A program made the translations under genes and the position numbers. Positions 27,542 to 34,984 of a stretch of DNA of 37,601 nucleotides are shown piece after piece. Origin of the DNA: Bacillota bacterium. GTDB lineage: Bacteria; Bacillota; Clostridia; Acetivibrionales; DSM-1351. Where the stretch lies: NCBI GenBank assembly GCA_023441625.1, contig JAEZOA010000036.1:1-37601 (forward strand). The letters are read 5' to 3'. The notes beneath the pieces were generated by a model. That model searched no databases. It was not told the origin of the DNA and saw only the letters and a program-made list of their open reading frames with translations. Numbering within the stretch: the first letter of the stretch is position 1; the number at the start of each line of letters is the position of its first letter.

Positions 27542-27907
27542 ATGAATATAGAAAAAATACTTAATGAAGAGAGTATTGATTACTTAAATCAAGAGTATGA
27601 TGAGAAAATAAAAATATATAAACTTAATAATAAAGCAAATCTTGTTCAAATTACGGGAGATTATAGTACATTTGCAATTGATCGTGATTTGAATTACTAT
27701 TTAAACTCTCAAAACATGGTATATGCTTTCATTTTAGTAAATAAAAATGATAGCAAGCTTTTTTATTTAGAGTTTAGGGATAAAAACAATTGGCTAAATG
27801 CAAGTTTTGAAAGATCTAATAAAGATAGATTATATTTTGGAAAGGTTGTTTTGAATAACCAGGTTAATTTATTTAAATTGCGAGAAAGAATAAAGAAACT
27901 AGTATGA
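27542..27907 (+). CDS. 121-aa third gene of the helicase-methyltransferase operon, unknown
   Basis: ATG 27542 follows TAGGAGT and 25 bases after the methyltransferase stop; an earlier in-frame start overlaps that gene. The sequence is mostly beta-strand-like (VQITGDYSTFAIDRDLNYYL, VYAFILVNKNDSKLFYLEFRD) with a basic tail ending RERIKKLV. No family recognised. It sits before a terminator, so it completes a three-gene operon. Confidence 0.7.
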   Translation: MNIEKILNEESIDYLNQEYDEKIKIYKLNNKANLVQITGDYSTFAIDRDLNYYLNSQNMVYAFILVNKNDSKLFYLEFRDKNNWLNASFERSNKDRLYFGKVVLNNQVNLFKLRERIKKLV

Positions 27908-27913
27908 TAACGC

Positions 27914-27953
27914 TGTGTATGGCATAATATAAAAGTTCCATACCACATTTTTT
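27914..27953 (+). terminator. Rho-independent terminator after the defence operon
   Basis: Stem TGTGTATGG/CCATACCACA (one bulge) with a T6 run at 27948-27953, starting 7 bases after the 121-aa gene. Confidence 0.7.
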
Positions 27954-28532
27954 AAATATTATATTCTTCAACATAGTGGAAACATTAGTTTTTGGTTCAG
28001 AAATCAAGAAATGCATTCATTTATTACTGGGAGTTATAGTAATAAATAACTGAAGACAATCGTATTTTAGAGTATATAAACCATACCGCGAATCAAAAAT
28101 AACAACGAAATAAAACTTTTATGAAAAGTATAAAATTAAAGGTAGTAAACTTTTGGAATAATATTAGTTATACGATGATATTTTCATATTAACCTGCTGG
28201 TAAATATTAAACATACTCCCCGTATACTGATTTGCACATTGCTGTTCAGGTAAAGGTTGCTACTATTAGCCCCCTGAGAGTTTCAACTCAAGATACTGTC
28301 AAAAGTGGGACAAACAACAAAATGATGTGGAGCTACTAATTTAGCTCCACAATTTATATCTAATTATATAACGGATAAGGCTAGAAATCTGTTGATCTTA
28401 AATATTCTATGACTGTATTTTAGCTTTGAGATGGAAAACCTGCTGAAACAAGTTCTTAAAGCCATATTTTATAATGCATTTGGCACTTTAATTTTTTAAT
28501 AAGGACATTTCGGTGTGTGTAAGAAAAATTGA
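27954..28532. other. Gene-free stretch with one isolated hairpin
   Basis: No coding frame. A perfect 10-bp hairpin TGTGGAGCTA/TAGCTCCACA at about 28325-28350 stands alone. Just before it, TGTCAAAAGTGGGACA resembles insertion-sequence termini but has no visible partner. Confidence 0.4.
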
Positions 28533-28679
28533 ATAATCCTAATTTCTGAGAAGGTAAGGTACATCATATTTGAGGTATATGGAGGAACAGCTGTATTCCC
28601 ACACAAGCTTTTTAAGATTATCTATAGTCAGAGGTATTATAGAGCAGATATAGCAACTATAAAGATGTTTTTCAATTAA
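28533..28679 (+). pseudogene. Possible transposase N-terminus relic (DUF772/IS1182-like)
   Basis: A 48-codon open frame without a start codon context reads VYGGTAVFPHKLFKIIYSQR, which recalls the GRP-x-x-DP-x-x-LFKI-x-x-IQYLYGIRS block near the start of IS1182/IS5-type transposases. It stops 13 bases before the recombinase half-site. Weak similarity by eye only. Confidence 0.3.
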
Positions 28680-28683
28680 TGAA

Positions 28684-28881
28684 TCAACCAACCTCTATAC
28701 ATTTCAACAAAATACCCTTTGCCTCTTTAAAAGGCATAGTATATCTCTGATTTAGGTATCGTAGTGATGCTGCAAGTTCACCATCCGGCCCGCCTAACTG
28801 AGTTATAATAACTTTTGCCAGCGCTGCGTTGGGTCTTGTTATTTTTACTGGATATTGTAGTTTTTTTTCATACAACCACAT
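28684..28881 (-). CDS. cotJC: cotJC 5' portion (N-terminal third), interrupted by the element
   Basis: MWLYEKKLQYPVKITRPNAA to RYTMPFKEAKG is the typical CotJC N-terminus, including the conserved GGPDGELAASLRYLNQRY block of manganese-catalase-like coat proteins. True cotJC sequence ends at the core (28715); the last ~9 codons (ILLKCIEVG) are read from element DNA. The ATG is 3 bases after the cotJB stop, and GAGGTG at the end of cotJB serves as its ribosome binding site. In the split state the operon makes only this 65-aa piece, lacking most metal ligands. The remaining 142 codons are at 12074-12503. Confidence 0.93.
   Translation of the reverse strand: MWLYEKKLQYPVKITRPNAALAKVIITQLGGPDGELAASLRYLNQRYTMPFKEAKGILLKCIEVG
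28692..28745. other. Right attachment site (hybrid of element and chromosomal half-sites)
   Basis: Core CCCTTTG at 28715-28721. Element half-site 28692-28714 (CCTCTATACATTTCAACAAA plus ATA) pairs as an inverted repeat with 12511-12534 at the other end: 20 of 27 positions match when both half-sites are read toward the TT centre. Right of the core is cotJC coding sequence. On the minus strand, the frame entering the element reads ILLKCIEVG and stops at 28684. Confidence 0.85.
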
Positions 28882-28884
28882 ATA

Positions 28885-29412
28885 TTACACCTCGCTTCCA
28901 ATTTCCCATGGCCATGGATTCTCAATCCATCTCCATGTTGATAAGTCGTTATCCATATGATCCATTGTTATTGGACCGAATCTTTTTGTGAAATCCGATA
29001 CAGCTTTATGTTTCATCTCTCGATATTGTTTGAAATATGATAGCGCAGTCTGGTCATTTGGGTGGGTATCCAAAAAAAGTCCCACTTCTACTAAGGCAAA
29101 TTCATAAGCCTGTACTCTCCATAATGCCATTTCTCGTTCGCTCATATTCTTTAGATGCATATTCATATTGTTTTTATTACTAATATTCATATTCATGTTG
29201 GAATTCGGATTCATATTGGAATTCGGATTCATGTTGGAGCTCGGACTCATATTGGAACTCGGGTTCATATTGGAGTTCGGACTCATACTGGAGCTTGGAT
29301 TCATATTGGAATTCGGATTCATATTGGAGCTCGGACTCATACTGGAGCTTGGATTCATATTGGAGCTCGGACTCATATTGGAACTCGGACTCACATTAGA
29401 ATTTATAATCAT
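28885..29412 (-). CDS. cotJB: CotJB spore coat protein with a long repetitive N-terminal extension
   Basis: Residues 90-175 are the whole normal CotJB (about 86 aa): MSEREMALWRVQAYEFALVE, LFLDTHPNDQTALSYF, and the C-terminal FGPITMDHMDNDLSTWRWIE block. Before it come 89 extra residues made of 11 perfect-length hexapeptide repeats of the type N-M-[NS]-P-[NS]-S and a Met/Asn-rich tail. ATG 29412 has a very strong GGAGGAGG 9 bases upstream and overlaps the cotJA stop by 4 bases (ATGA), whereas the internal Met90 has no good site; so the extension is translated. Polar, flexible repeats fit a surface- or crust-exposed coat segment. Confidence 0.9.
   Translation of the reverse strand: MIINSNVSPSSNMSPSSNMNPSSSMSPSSNMNPNSNMNPSSSMSPNSNMNPSSNMSPSSNMNPNSNMNPNSNMNMNISNKNNMNMHLKNMSEREMALWRVQAYEFALVEVGLFLDTHPNDQTALSYFKQYREMKHKAVSDFTKRFGPITMDHMDNDLSTWRWIENPWPWEIGSEV
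29200..29397 (-). repeat. 11 tandem 18-bp repeats within cotJB
   Basis: Imperfect 18-nt units coding for N-M-[NS]-P-[NS]-S. Third-position variation is low and units differ mainly at Asn/Ser and Ser/Asn codons, so copy number probably varies between strains by slippage or recombination. Confidence 0.9.
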
Positions 29413-29714
29413 GGTCTATTGCCTCCTCCCAAGAATGGCTTATCAAGAGATGGAAACAGAGTACCTCTGTGGGCTCCTTCAGCAACTTCATATGGTGTTT
29501 CCCATTTCTGATCTAGGACGTAAGCCATTGCTAGCGTCATATTAGGACAACAATTCATTTGTTCTTGTTTAGTCATATCCATATTGGGGTTAGCATGTGC
29601 AATACCCATTTGGTTTGCATTATTATGTGAACTGCTATTTGGGTTGATAATTCGATTGTCCACTTCGCTCATATCTCTATAAGGTCTACCATATGGAATG
29701 TTAATTTCACTCAT
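29409..29714 (-). CDS. cotJA: CotJA spore coat protein
   Basis: 101 aa; the conserved LAMAYVLDQKWETPYEVAEG and HRGTLFPSLDKPF blocks define CotJA. ATG at 29712-29714 lies 6 bases after AAAGGAGT; an in-frame upstream start at 29816 is not supported. First gene of the cotJABC operon, expressed in the mother cell under sigma-E in B. subtilis. I see no unambiguous sigma-E promoter here; CATATTCT at about 29760 (minus strand) is the closest -10-like match. Confidence 0.92.
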   Translation of the reverse strand: MSEINIPYGRPYRDMSEVDNRIINPNSSSHNNANQMGIAHANPNMDMTKQEQMNCCPNMTLAMAYVLDQKWETPYEVAEGAHRGTLFPSLDKPFLGGGNRP

Positions 29715-29963
29715 TTTTATACTCCTTTCAAAAATAGTAAATGTACTTCTATTTATAGAATATGATTTATATGTTGGTAGGGTTACATAATGCAAGGAAT
29801 ATTGTTTGTGATTCATGATGATACGTTATTTGGATTAGAAAATAGTATTTACTACACTATAATAATTTGGTTAAGAACCAAAAAGGCTTGTTAGAAAATA
29901 GAAGTATATGCTATATTGTATATATATTTGGTGAAAAATTGTTGCTGCTTATGGAGGATAATA

Positions 29964-30830
29964 GTGAGAAGAATCGGTGATAGATGTGATGGTAGACTTA
30001 TTAGAAGCTTAGATGCTTTTTATAAAATAATACCTTTTATTATGCCAACAAGGGCGGATGCTCAAAATTATTTTGAAGATAAAATAGAAATTGATAATAC
30101 AGAAGCATACATAAGAGCTAAGAAAGCAGATTTCAATAATAATATCAGCTTTTTACATATTATGATTGCTTCAATTGTAAGAACCATATCTCAAAAGCCA
30201 GGAATCAATAGATTCATAGCAGGACAAAGAATATTTGCAAGAAACGAAATACTAATTTCTTTATGCATAAAAAAAGAATTGACCGAAAATAGTCCAGAAA
30301 CTGTTGTAAAAATGAATTTTAAGCCTACTGATACAATCTTGGAAGTAGTTGAGAGGGTTAATACTGCTATAGGTGAATATAAAAAAGGTGATACCAAAAA
30401 TGATGTAGATAAAACTGCTAAACTCTTTATGCTTTGTCCTAGAATCCTAGTTAACTTTTTAGTTAGGGGAGTTAAATTTCTGGACTACTATGGGATTTTA
30501 CCTAAGGCAATTAATCGTGTTAGTCCTTTTCATACTAGTGTTTTTGTAACAGACTTAGGCTCTCTTGGTATTCAGCCTATATATCATCACCTTTACAATT
30601 TTGGAACTACATCCTGCTTTATTTCATTTGGTAAAAAGGAAACTGAAAAAACAATTAATCAGGAAAATAATATTGTTAATAAGAGATTTATTAATTTGAA
30701 AGTGACTGTTGATGAAAGGATTTGTGATGGACACTACTACGCAAGTACCTTCAAACTTTTAAAAAAGCTCATACAAAATCCAGAGAGGCTAGAAGTGCCA
30801 CCAGAAAATGTTATTGAGGAAATAGAGTAA
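29964..30830 (+). CDS. 2-oxoacid dehydrogenase acyltransferase-like protein without lipoyl domain
   Basis: 288 aa from GTG 29964, which follows GGAGG; in-frame codons from 29916 are upstream of that site. MRRIGDRCDGRLIRSLDAFYKIIP at the start and TVDERICDGHYYAS near residue 255 (a variant of the acyltransferase H-x-x-x-D-G motif) place it in the chloramphenicol acetyltransferase-like E2 catalytic fold. There is no lipoyl or E1/E3-binding domain and no pyruvate dehydrogenase genes nearby, so it is a stand-alone member with unknown acyl acceptor. The catalytic His is replaced by Glu in the D-E-R-I-C-D-G version, so activity is doubtful. Confidence 0.75.
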   Translation: MRRIGDRCDGRLIRSLDAFYKIIPFIMPTRADAQNYFEDKIEIDNTEAYIRAKKADFNNNISFLHIMIASIVRTISQKPGINRFIAGQRIFARNEILISLCIKKELTENSPETVVKMNFKPTDTILEVVERVNTAIGEYKKGDTKNDVDKTAKLFMLCPRILVNFLVRGVKFLDYYGILPKAINRVSPFHTSVFVTDLGSLGIQPIYHHLYNFGTTSCFISFGKKETEKTINQENNIVNKRFINLKVTVDERICDGHYYASTFKLLKKLIQNPERLEVPPENVIEEIE

Positions 30831-30994
30831 TATTATTACGTATTCTATTTTGTAATTATTTAAAATAATTTTTTTTTGGACAGGCAATTTTTTAATCAAT
30901 TGCTCATAGACTAGAAAGGTACACTATTTTTGGGGTATGCATATTATGCTCATTTTGGCTAAGTCATACTTCACTATTATAGGAGGTGCCTTGC

Positions 30995-31702
30995 TTGATT
31001 GAAGTACTGTTTTCCGCAATCATTGATAGTCTAAACAACTTATTCCTCATGCTGGGCTACGTATCAAATGTAAATTCCTTCCCACAGCCGTTAACCCCTG
31101 AGGAGGAGATGCACTACGTTGAAGCATATAAAAATGGTAATGAGGAAGCAAGGAATATTCTGATTGAGAGAAACTTAAGGCTTGTTGCACACATTGTGAA
31201 GAAATACGGGTTTTGTGGCAATGATAGCGATGACCTTATTTCTATAGGTACAATTGGATTAATAAAGGCAATTTCAACCTTTAATATGGATAAAGGTACA
31301 CGACTTGCAACTTATGCTGCTAGGTGTATAGAAAATGAAATCCTAATGCAAATCAGAGCTACTAAGAAAATACAGAATGAAGTTTCACTGCAAGACCCTA
31401 TCGGAGTAGACAAAGAGGGTAATGAAATAACATTAATTGATTTAATTAGTAATGACGAGTCGGTAGTGGATGAAGTGGAACTGAAAATGCAGGTTAAGAA
31501 ACTCTACAGTAAAATGAAGGGTACTCTTAAAAACAGAGAAAAGGTAGTACTAGAGTTAAGGTACGGTTTACAAAACGGATCAAGCAAAACCCAAAGGGAA
31601 ATAGCAAAAATGCTTGGAATATCAAGGTCTTACGTATCAAGAATTGAGAAGAAAGCAATAAAAAAATTGAGCAAGGAACTAAAACCAGAAGGCTGCCTAT
31701 AA
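30995..31702 (+). CDS. sigK: RNA polymerase sigma-K factor, uninterrupted
   Basis: 235 aa starting at TTG 30995, 8 bases after AGGAGG (30981-30986). Region 2 is NLRLVAHIVKKYG, DLISIGTIGLIKAI and GTRLATYAARCIENEILM; region 3/4 has VSLQDPIGVDKEGNEITLID and the HTH TQREIAKMLGISRSYVSRIE KKAIKK. This is the late mother-cell sigma factor. It begins with a hydrophobic stretch (VLFSAIIDSLNNLFLMLGYV) before FPQPL, comparable with the B. subtilis pro-sequence cut by SpoIVFB. No skin-type element splits it, in contrast with cotJC 1.3 kb away on the other strand. It is 164 bases after the acyltransferase gene. Confidence 0.92.
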   Translation: MIEVLFSAIIDSLNNLFLMLGYVSNVNSFPQPLTPEEEMHYVEAYKNGNEEARNILIERNLRLVAHIVKKYGFCGNDSDDLISIGTIGLIKAISTFNMDKGTRLATYAARCIENEILMQIRATKKIQNEVSLQDPIGVDKEGNEITLIDLISNDESVVDEVELKMQVKKLYSKMKGTLKNREKVVLELRYGLQNGSSKTQREIAKMLGISRSYVSRIEKKAIKKLSKELKPEGCL

Positions 31703-31714
31703 GGGCAGCCTTCT
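31687..31714 (+). terminator. Hairpin terminator at the sigK stop
   Basis: AGAAGGCTGCC/GGCAGCCTTCT, 11-bp perfect stem with a 6-base loop, overlapping the last codons of sigK. The T-run after it is short. Confidence 0.65.
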
Positions 31715-31807
31715 ATTCATCTGAATTGGTATCTAGCGCTTTATCTGAATACAAGAAGCATAGATTTCTTTTATTCACTAATATCATTTCTAGTAAAAAT
31801 TTTTTGA

Positions 31808-33118
31808 CTACTCGATATGCTTTTCTAATACATTTATTGAATATAGCGGTATATTGACAAGCCAATCTTCCTTTTTGTAGTCGCTCATTGAGGCACGAAC
31901 TGAAATAGAAGGGGAGAACATATCCTTGTAAGTTTTCAGGCTTTTAGCCTTAAGATTGGTTTCAGCCTTCACTTCAATAGGAACGACGGTATCTCCGCTA
32001 TCTATTACAAAGTCGATTTCTGAATTACCCCGGTCGTTGGTCCAATAATAGGTGTCAAGTCCTTTTATACCTTTTAGCTGTTGAAACACGTACTGCTCAG
32101 TTAGTGAGCCTTTAAATTCTTCAAAAAGGGCATTGCCCTCTAGCAAAGTCTGAGGATTCAGCCTAGACATACATGATAGTAAACCCACATCAAGCGTAAA
32201 CAGCTTAAAAGCCTTTAAATCCTCATAGGATTTGAGAGGCAATGCAGGCTTTGTGATTCGCGAGACCTTAGCTATAAGGCCACAGTCAATAAGCCAGAGC
32301 ATGGCAAGCTCATACTCTCTTGCTCTTGCGCCTTCTTTAACCAAACCATAAACAAATTTTTTATTTTCTTTTGCAAGCTGAGCAGGTATGCTGTTCCAAA
32401 GCAGACGAATACGTGGGACAACTTCATTGGGTGCATGCTTTGAAAAGTCCTGTTCATATGCATCAAGTATTCTTTTTTGAATTTCACGCACTTTGCTAAA
32501 GTCGTTATCCTGAGAGAAGTTTAAAACTACCTCTGGCATACCGCCCACGAAATAATAGTGCTTTAAGGAGTCAATGTATTTTGTTTTAAAGTTGGTAACC
32601 ATAGCAAAGTCACCTTTTTCCAAGAGCTCAGCAAATTGTTCTTTACCTGTAGCCATAAGAAACTCTGTAAAATTGAGTGGATATAGATCCATAAATTCCA
32701 CCTTGCCGACGGGAAAAGAAGTACCTTTATGAAGAGCTACTCCTAGCAAACTCCCGGCTGCAACAATTTGGTATTGGGGTGCATTTTCATTAAAATATTT
32801 TAGAGACGTCAAAGCAAGAGGTACTTCCTGCACCTCGTCAAAGATAATCAGTGTGTTTTCAGGATCTATCTTGAACCCTGCTTCCAGTTCTAATCCTGTA
32901 ATAATACGGTGTACATCCATATCTCCAGAAAAGAGCTCTTTCATTCGCTCATTTCCATCGAAATTGATATATACCATATGATTAAAGCTGTTTCTTCCGA
33001 ATTCACGCATAAGCCAGGTTTTGCCAACCTGTCTTGCCCCTCTAATTATCAGAGGTTTTCTATTTAGATTTTTATTCCACTTTTTTAATTCTTCAGTGGC
33101 GGGCAATATTGAGTACAA
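31808..33118 (-). CDS. AAA+ ATPase with DUF4143 C-terminal domain (second copy)
   Basis: 436 aa. Walker A IIRGARQVGKTWLM at about residues 24-37, Walker B LIIFDEVQEVPLAL near 90, AAGSLLGVAL near 119, and the nuclease-like SEIDFVIDSGDTVVPIEVKA near 376. It shares the domain order of the protein at 10360 but diverges in sequence, so it is not a recent duplication. It faces a divergent ATPase gene across an 82-base intergenic region with a twin dyad, indicating joint control. Confidence 0.85.
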   Translation of the reverse strand: MYSILPATEELKKWNKNLNRKPLIIRGARQVGKTWLMREFGRNSFNHMVYINFDGNERMKELFSGDMDVHRIITGLELEAGFKIDPENTLIIFDEVQEVPLALTSLKYFNENAPQYQIVAAGSLLGVALHKGTSFPVGKVEFMDLYPLNFTEFLMATGKEQFAELLEKGDFAMVTNFKTKYIDSLKHYYFVGGMPEVVLNFSQDNDFSKVREIQKRILDAYEQDFSKHAPNEVVPRIRLLWNSIPAQLAKENKKFVYGLVKEGARAREYELAMLWLIDCGLIAKVSRITKPALPLKSYEDLKAFKLFTLDVGLLSCMSRLNPQTLLEGNALFEEFKGSLTEQYVFQQLKGIKGLDTYYWTNDRGNSEIDFVIDSGDTVVPIEVKAETNLKAKSLKTYKDMFSPSISVRASMSDYKKEDWLVNIPLYSINVLEKHIE

Positions 33119-33150
33119 GCTTGAATTTGCAGGATTTTTGTGATAACATC

Positions 33151-33177
33151 AACTTACAAGTTGCAAACTTACGAGTT
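33151..33177. promoter_or_regulatory. Twin dyad operator between divergent ATPase genes
   Basis: AACTTACAAGTT (33151-33162) and AACTTACGAGTT (33166-33177), each a near-palindrome, start 15 bases apart, between the starts of the two ATPase genes. Likely binding site of a dimeric MarR/HxlR-like repressor; no such regulator gene is in the window. Confidence 0.5.
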
Positions 33178-33200
33178 TGTAAAAAGAGAGGTGATTACAG

Positions 33201-34598
33201 ATGTTTGTTGGAAGGCAACAGGAATTAAAAAAGCTAAATATGATGTATTACAGCAATCAATTTGAGCTTGCTGTAATATACGGCAGACGTAGAGTTGGCA
33301 AAACAACGCTTATCAAAGAATTCTGCAAAGGTAAAAAAGCCATTTACTTTATCGCCCGTGAAGCAAATGATTTAATAAATATTGAAAATTTCAGTGCAGA
33401 CGTTTTTAATGTTACATCAAAGGAATCTCAAGGGAATGTATATTTCTCTAATTGGGAAAAGGCCTTTGACTACATTTACCAAATATCCTGTGATGAAAGA
33501 ATTATACTGGTTATTGATGAGTATCCATATCTTGCACAAAGCAACAGGGCAATTTCATCCACAATACAGGCTCATATTGATTTGAAACTGAAGGACAGCA
33601 AACTCTTTTTGATTCTTTGCGGTTCATCCATGAGCTTTATGGAGTATCAGGTATTAGGGTATAAAAGTCCTTTATACGGTAGACGCACTGCTCAGTTTAA
33701 AATCAAGCCTTTTACCTATTATGAATCTGCTCAGCTATTAGATGGATTTAGTGCTGAAGAGCAAGCTGTACTATATGGAATTACGGGTGGCGTTCCCGAA
33801 TATCTGGCCAGAATTAGGTTGGATTTGAGTGTAAAGGAGAACATAGAAAATTTATACTTAAGTGAGTCGGGACACTTATTTGAGGAACCTGTAAATCTTC
33901 TAAAGCAGGAATTAAGAGAACCTGCTACCTACAATGGGATTATTGCAGCCATTGCAAAGGGAGCCTCAAAGCTTAATGAAATTGCTACAAAAAATGGTAT
34001 TGAGAGCAATAAGTGTGCAAAATATATTTCTGCATTAATGGCATTAGGAATAATAAAAAAAGATAAACCGCTTACAGAGGATGAAAGCCGGAAAAGCATT
34101 TATCTGCTGGAGGATCAGATGTTCCGCTTTTGGTATAGATTTATTCCAAGCAACATGAGCAGTATAGCAACTGGATTATCTGATATTGTATATGATAAAG
34201 CCATAGCACCTCAGCTTTCAAATTATATGGGACAGATCTTTGAACAAATTTGCACACAATATCTTATGAGAGAAAATGCAAAGCTGTCTTTACCCTTCGT
34301 ATTTGGTAGAATAGGCAGATGGTGGGGCAATAATCCGGATAAAAAGCGGCAGGAGGAAATTGATATTCTTGCTGTTGATGATGAAAATGCTATTTTTGGA
34401 GAATGTAAATGGAGAAATGAACCCATCGGCGTTGGATTTTTAAATGAACTTATAGAAAAGAGCGAGCTTTTTAAGCAATATAAATACAAGTACTATATGC
34501 TGTTTTCAAAATCAGGTTTCACCAAGGAAGTGGAAGAAACTGCTATGAAAATGGGCAATGTGAGGCTTGCAGATTTGAAGAGGCTGTTTGAAGCATAG
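33201..34598 (+). CDS. Archaeal-type ATPase with DUF234 domain
   Basis: 465 aa. N-terminal MFVGRQQELKKLN and Walker A VIYGRRRVGKTTLIKEF (about residues 24-40), Walker B ILVIDEYPYLAQ near 97, sensor CGSSMSFME near 137. The C-terminal DUF234 restriction-like motif is EEIDILAVDDENAIFGECKW near residue 390. AGAGAGGTGAT precedes the ATG. The head-to-head arrangement with a DUF4143 ATPase gene suggests one mobile or toxin-like pair. Function unproven for the family. Confidence 0.85.
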   Translation: MFVGRQQELKKLNMMYYSNQFELAVIYGRRRVGKTTLIKEFCKGKKAIYFIAREANDLINIENFSADVFNVTSKESQGNVYFSNWEKAFDYIYQISCDERIILVIDEYPYLAQSNRAISSTIQAHIDLKLKDSKLFLILCGSSMSFMEYQVLGYKSPLYGRRTAQFKIKPFTYYESAQLLDGFSAEEQAVLYGITGGVPEYLARIRLDLSVKENIENLYLSESGHLFEEPVNLLKQELREPATYNGIIAAIAKGASKLNEIATKNGIESNKCAKYISALMALGIIKKDKPLTEDESRKSIYLLEDQMFRFWYRFIPSNMSSIATGLSDIVYDKAIAPQLSNYMGQIFEQICTQYLMRENAKLSLPFVFGRIGRWWGNNPDKKRQEEIDILAVDDENAIFGECKWRNEPIGVGFLNELIEKSELFKQYKYKYYMLFSKSGFTKEVEETAMKMGNVRLADLKRLFEA

Positions 34599-34632
34599 AA
34601 GAAGTTTACACAACCTATAATTGAATTAAAAA

Positions 34633-34674
34633 AGAGGTTTGGGATTGTTTTCTAGCTTCCCTGACCTCTATTTT
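34633..34674 (+). terminator. Terminator after the DUF234 ATPase
   Basis: AGAGGT-tt-GGGA ... TCCC-tg-ACCTCT, a 10-bp stem with a symmetric internal loop, followed by ATTTTAAT. The remaining ~300 bases to 34984 hold no gene. Confidence 0.65.
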
Positions 34675-34984
34675 AATGTATTTTAAAAGCAGTACTATGT
34701 ATTTTCACTTGCTGCAATATATTTTTGAGGTTGTCATATTGATACCCAATGGAGCAAGGGAAAGTAACAAAAAGCAAGATTAAATTCCAAAAAAATGCAG
34801 GAATTTCAACGATTGTGTTGAATTGTAAGAGTTAGTGGTTTGAAAACTTATTAATAAAGGATTTGTCTAAAAAAGAGAATGACGAAAATGCTTCTCACAG
34901 TATGCTTTACGTACAGATAGTATTACATTTTTTTAGCTATTCATGATAGATGCAAAAACTAATAGGAACGAGAGGTAGAGTTTT

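Larger units (their letters stand above)
12507..28717. mobile_element. Skin-like 16.2-kb element inserted in cotJC, with serine recombinase and defence-type cargo
   Basis: Bounded by a 7-bp direct repeat (CCCTTTG, 12504-12510 and 28715-28721) at the exact points where cotJC is broken; unit length 16,211 bp. It carries one intact large serine recombinase, an HTH gene, a degraded tyrosine integrase and DUF262 gene, and two gene sets of anti-phage type. There are no phage structural, lysis or conjugation genes. The layout parallels the known skin element of sigK and SPbeta in spsM, in which a serine recombinase excises the element in the mother cell so the interrupted gene is restored. Whether excision here is developmentally timed is inference. 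Confidence 0.88.

Noticed and set aside
12507..28717. Prophage
   Set aside because: No capsid, tail, terminase, portal or lysis genes; only recombinases, regulators and defence-like genes.
29190..29400. CRISPR-like repeat track
   Set aside because: Units are 18 bp with no unique spacers and they keep a reading frame; it is a coding tandem repeat.
29155..29545. Two long + strand frames rich in repeats (HIGIRIHIGAR..., LELGFILEFG...)
   Set aside because: They are antisense readings of the 18-bp cotJB repeat; no ribosome binding site, and the cotJB/cotJA frames are clearly real.
30939..30972. Sigma-E promoter for sigK (GCATATT and CATACTTC)
   Set aside because: Both hexamer-like motifs fit, but the 19-base spacing is too long for sigma-E (about 14-15).
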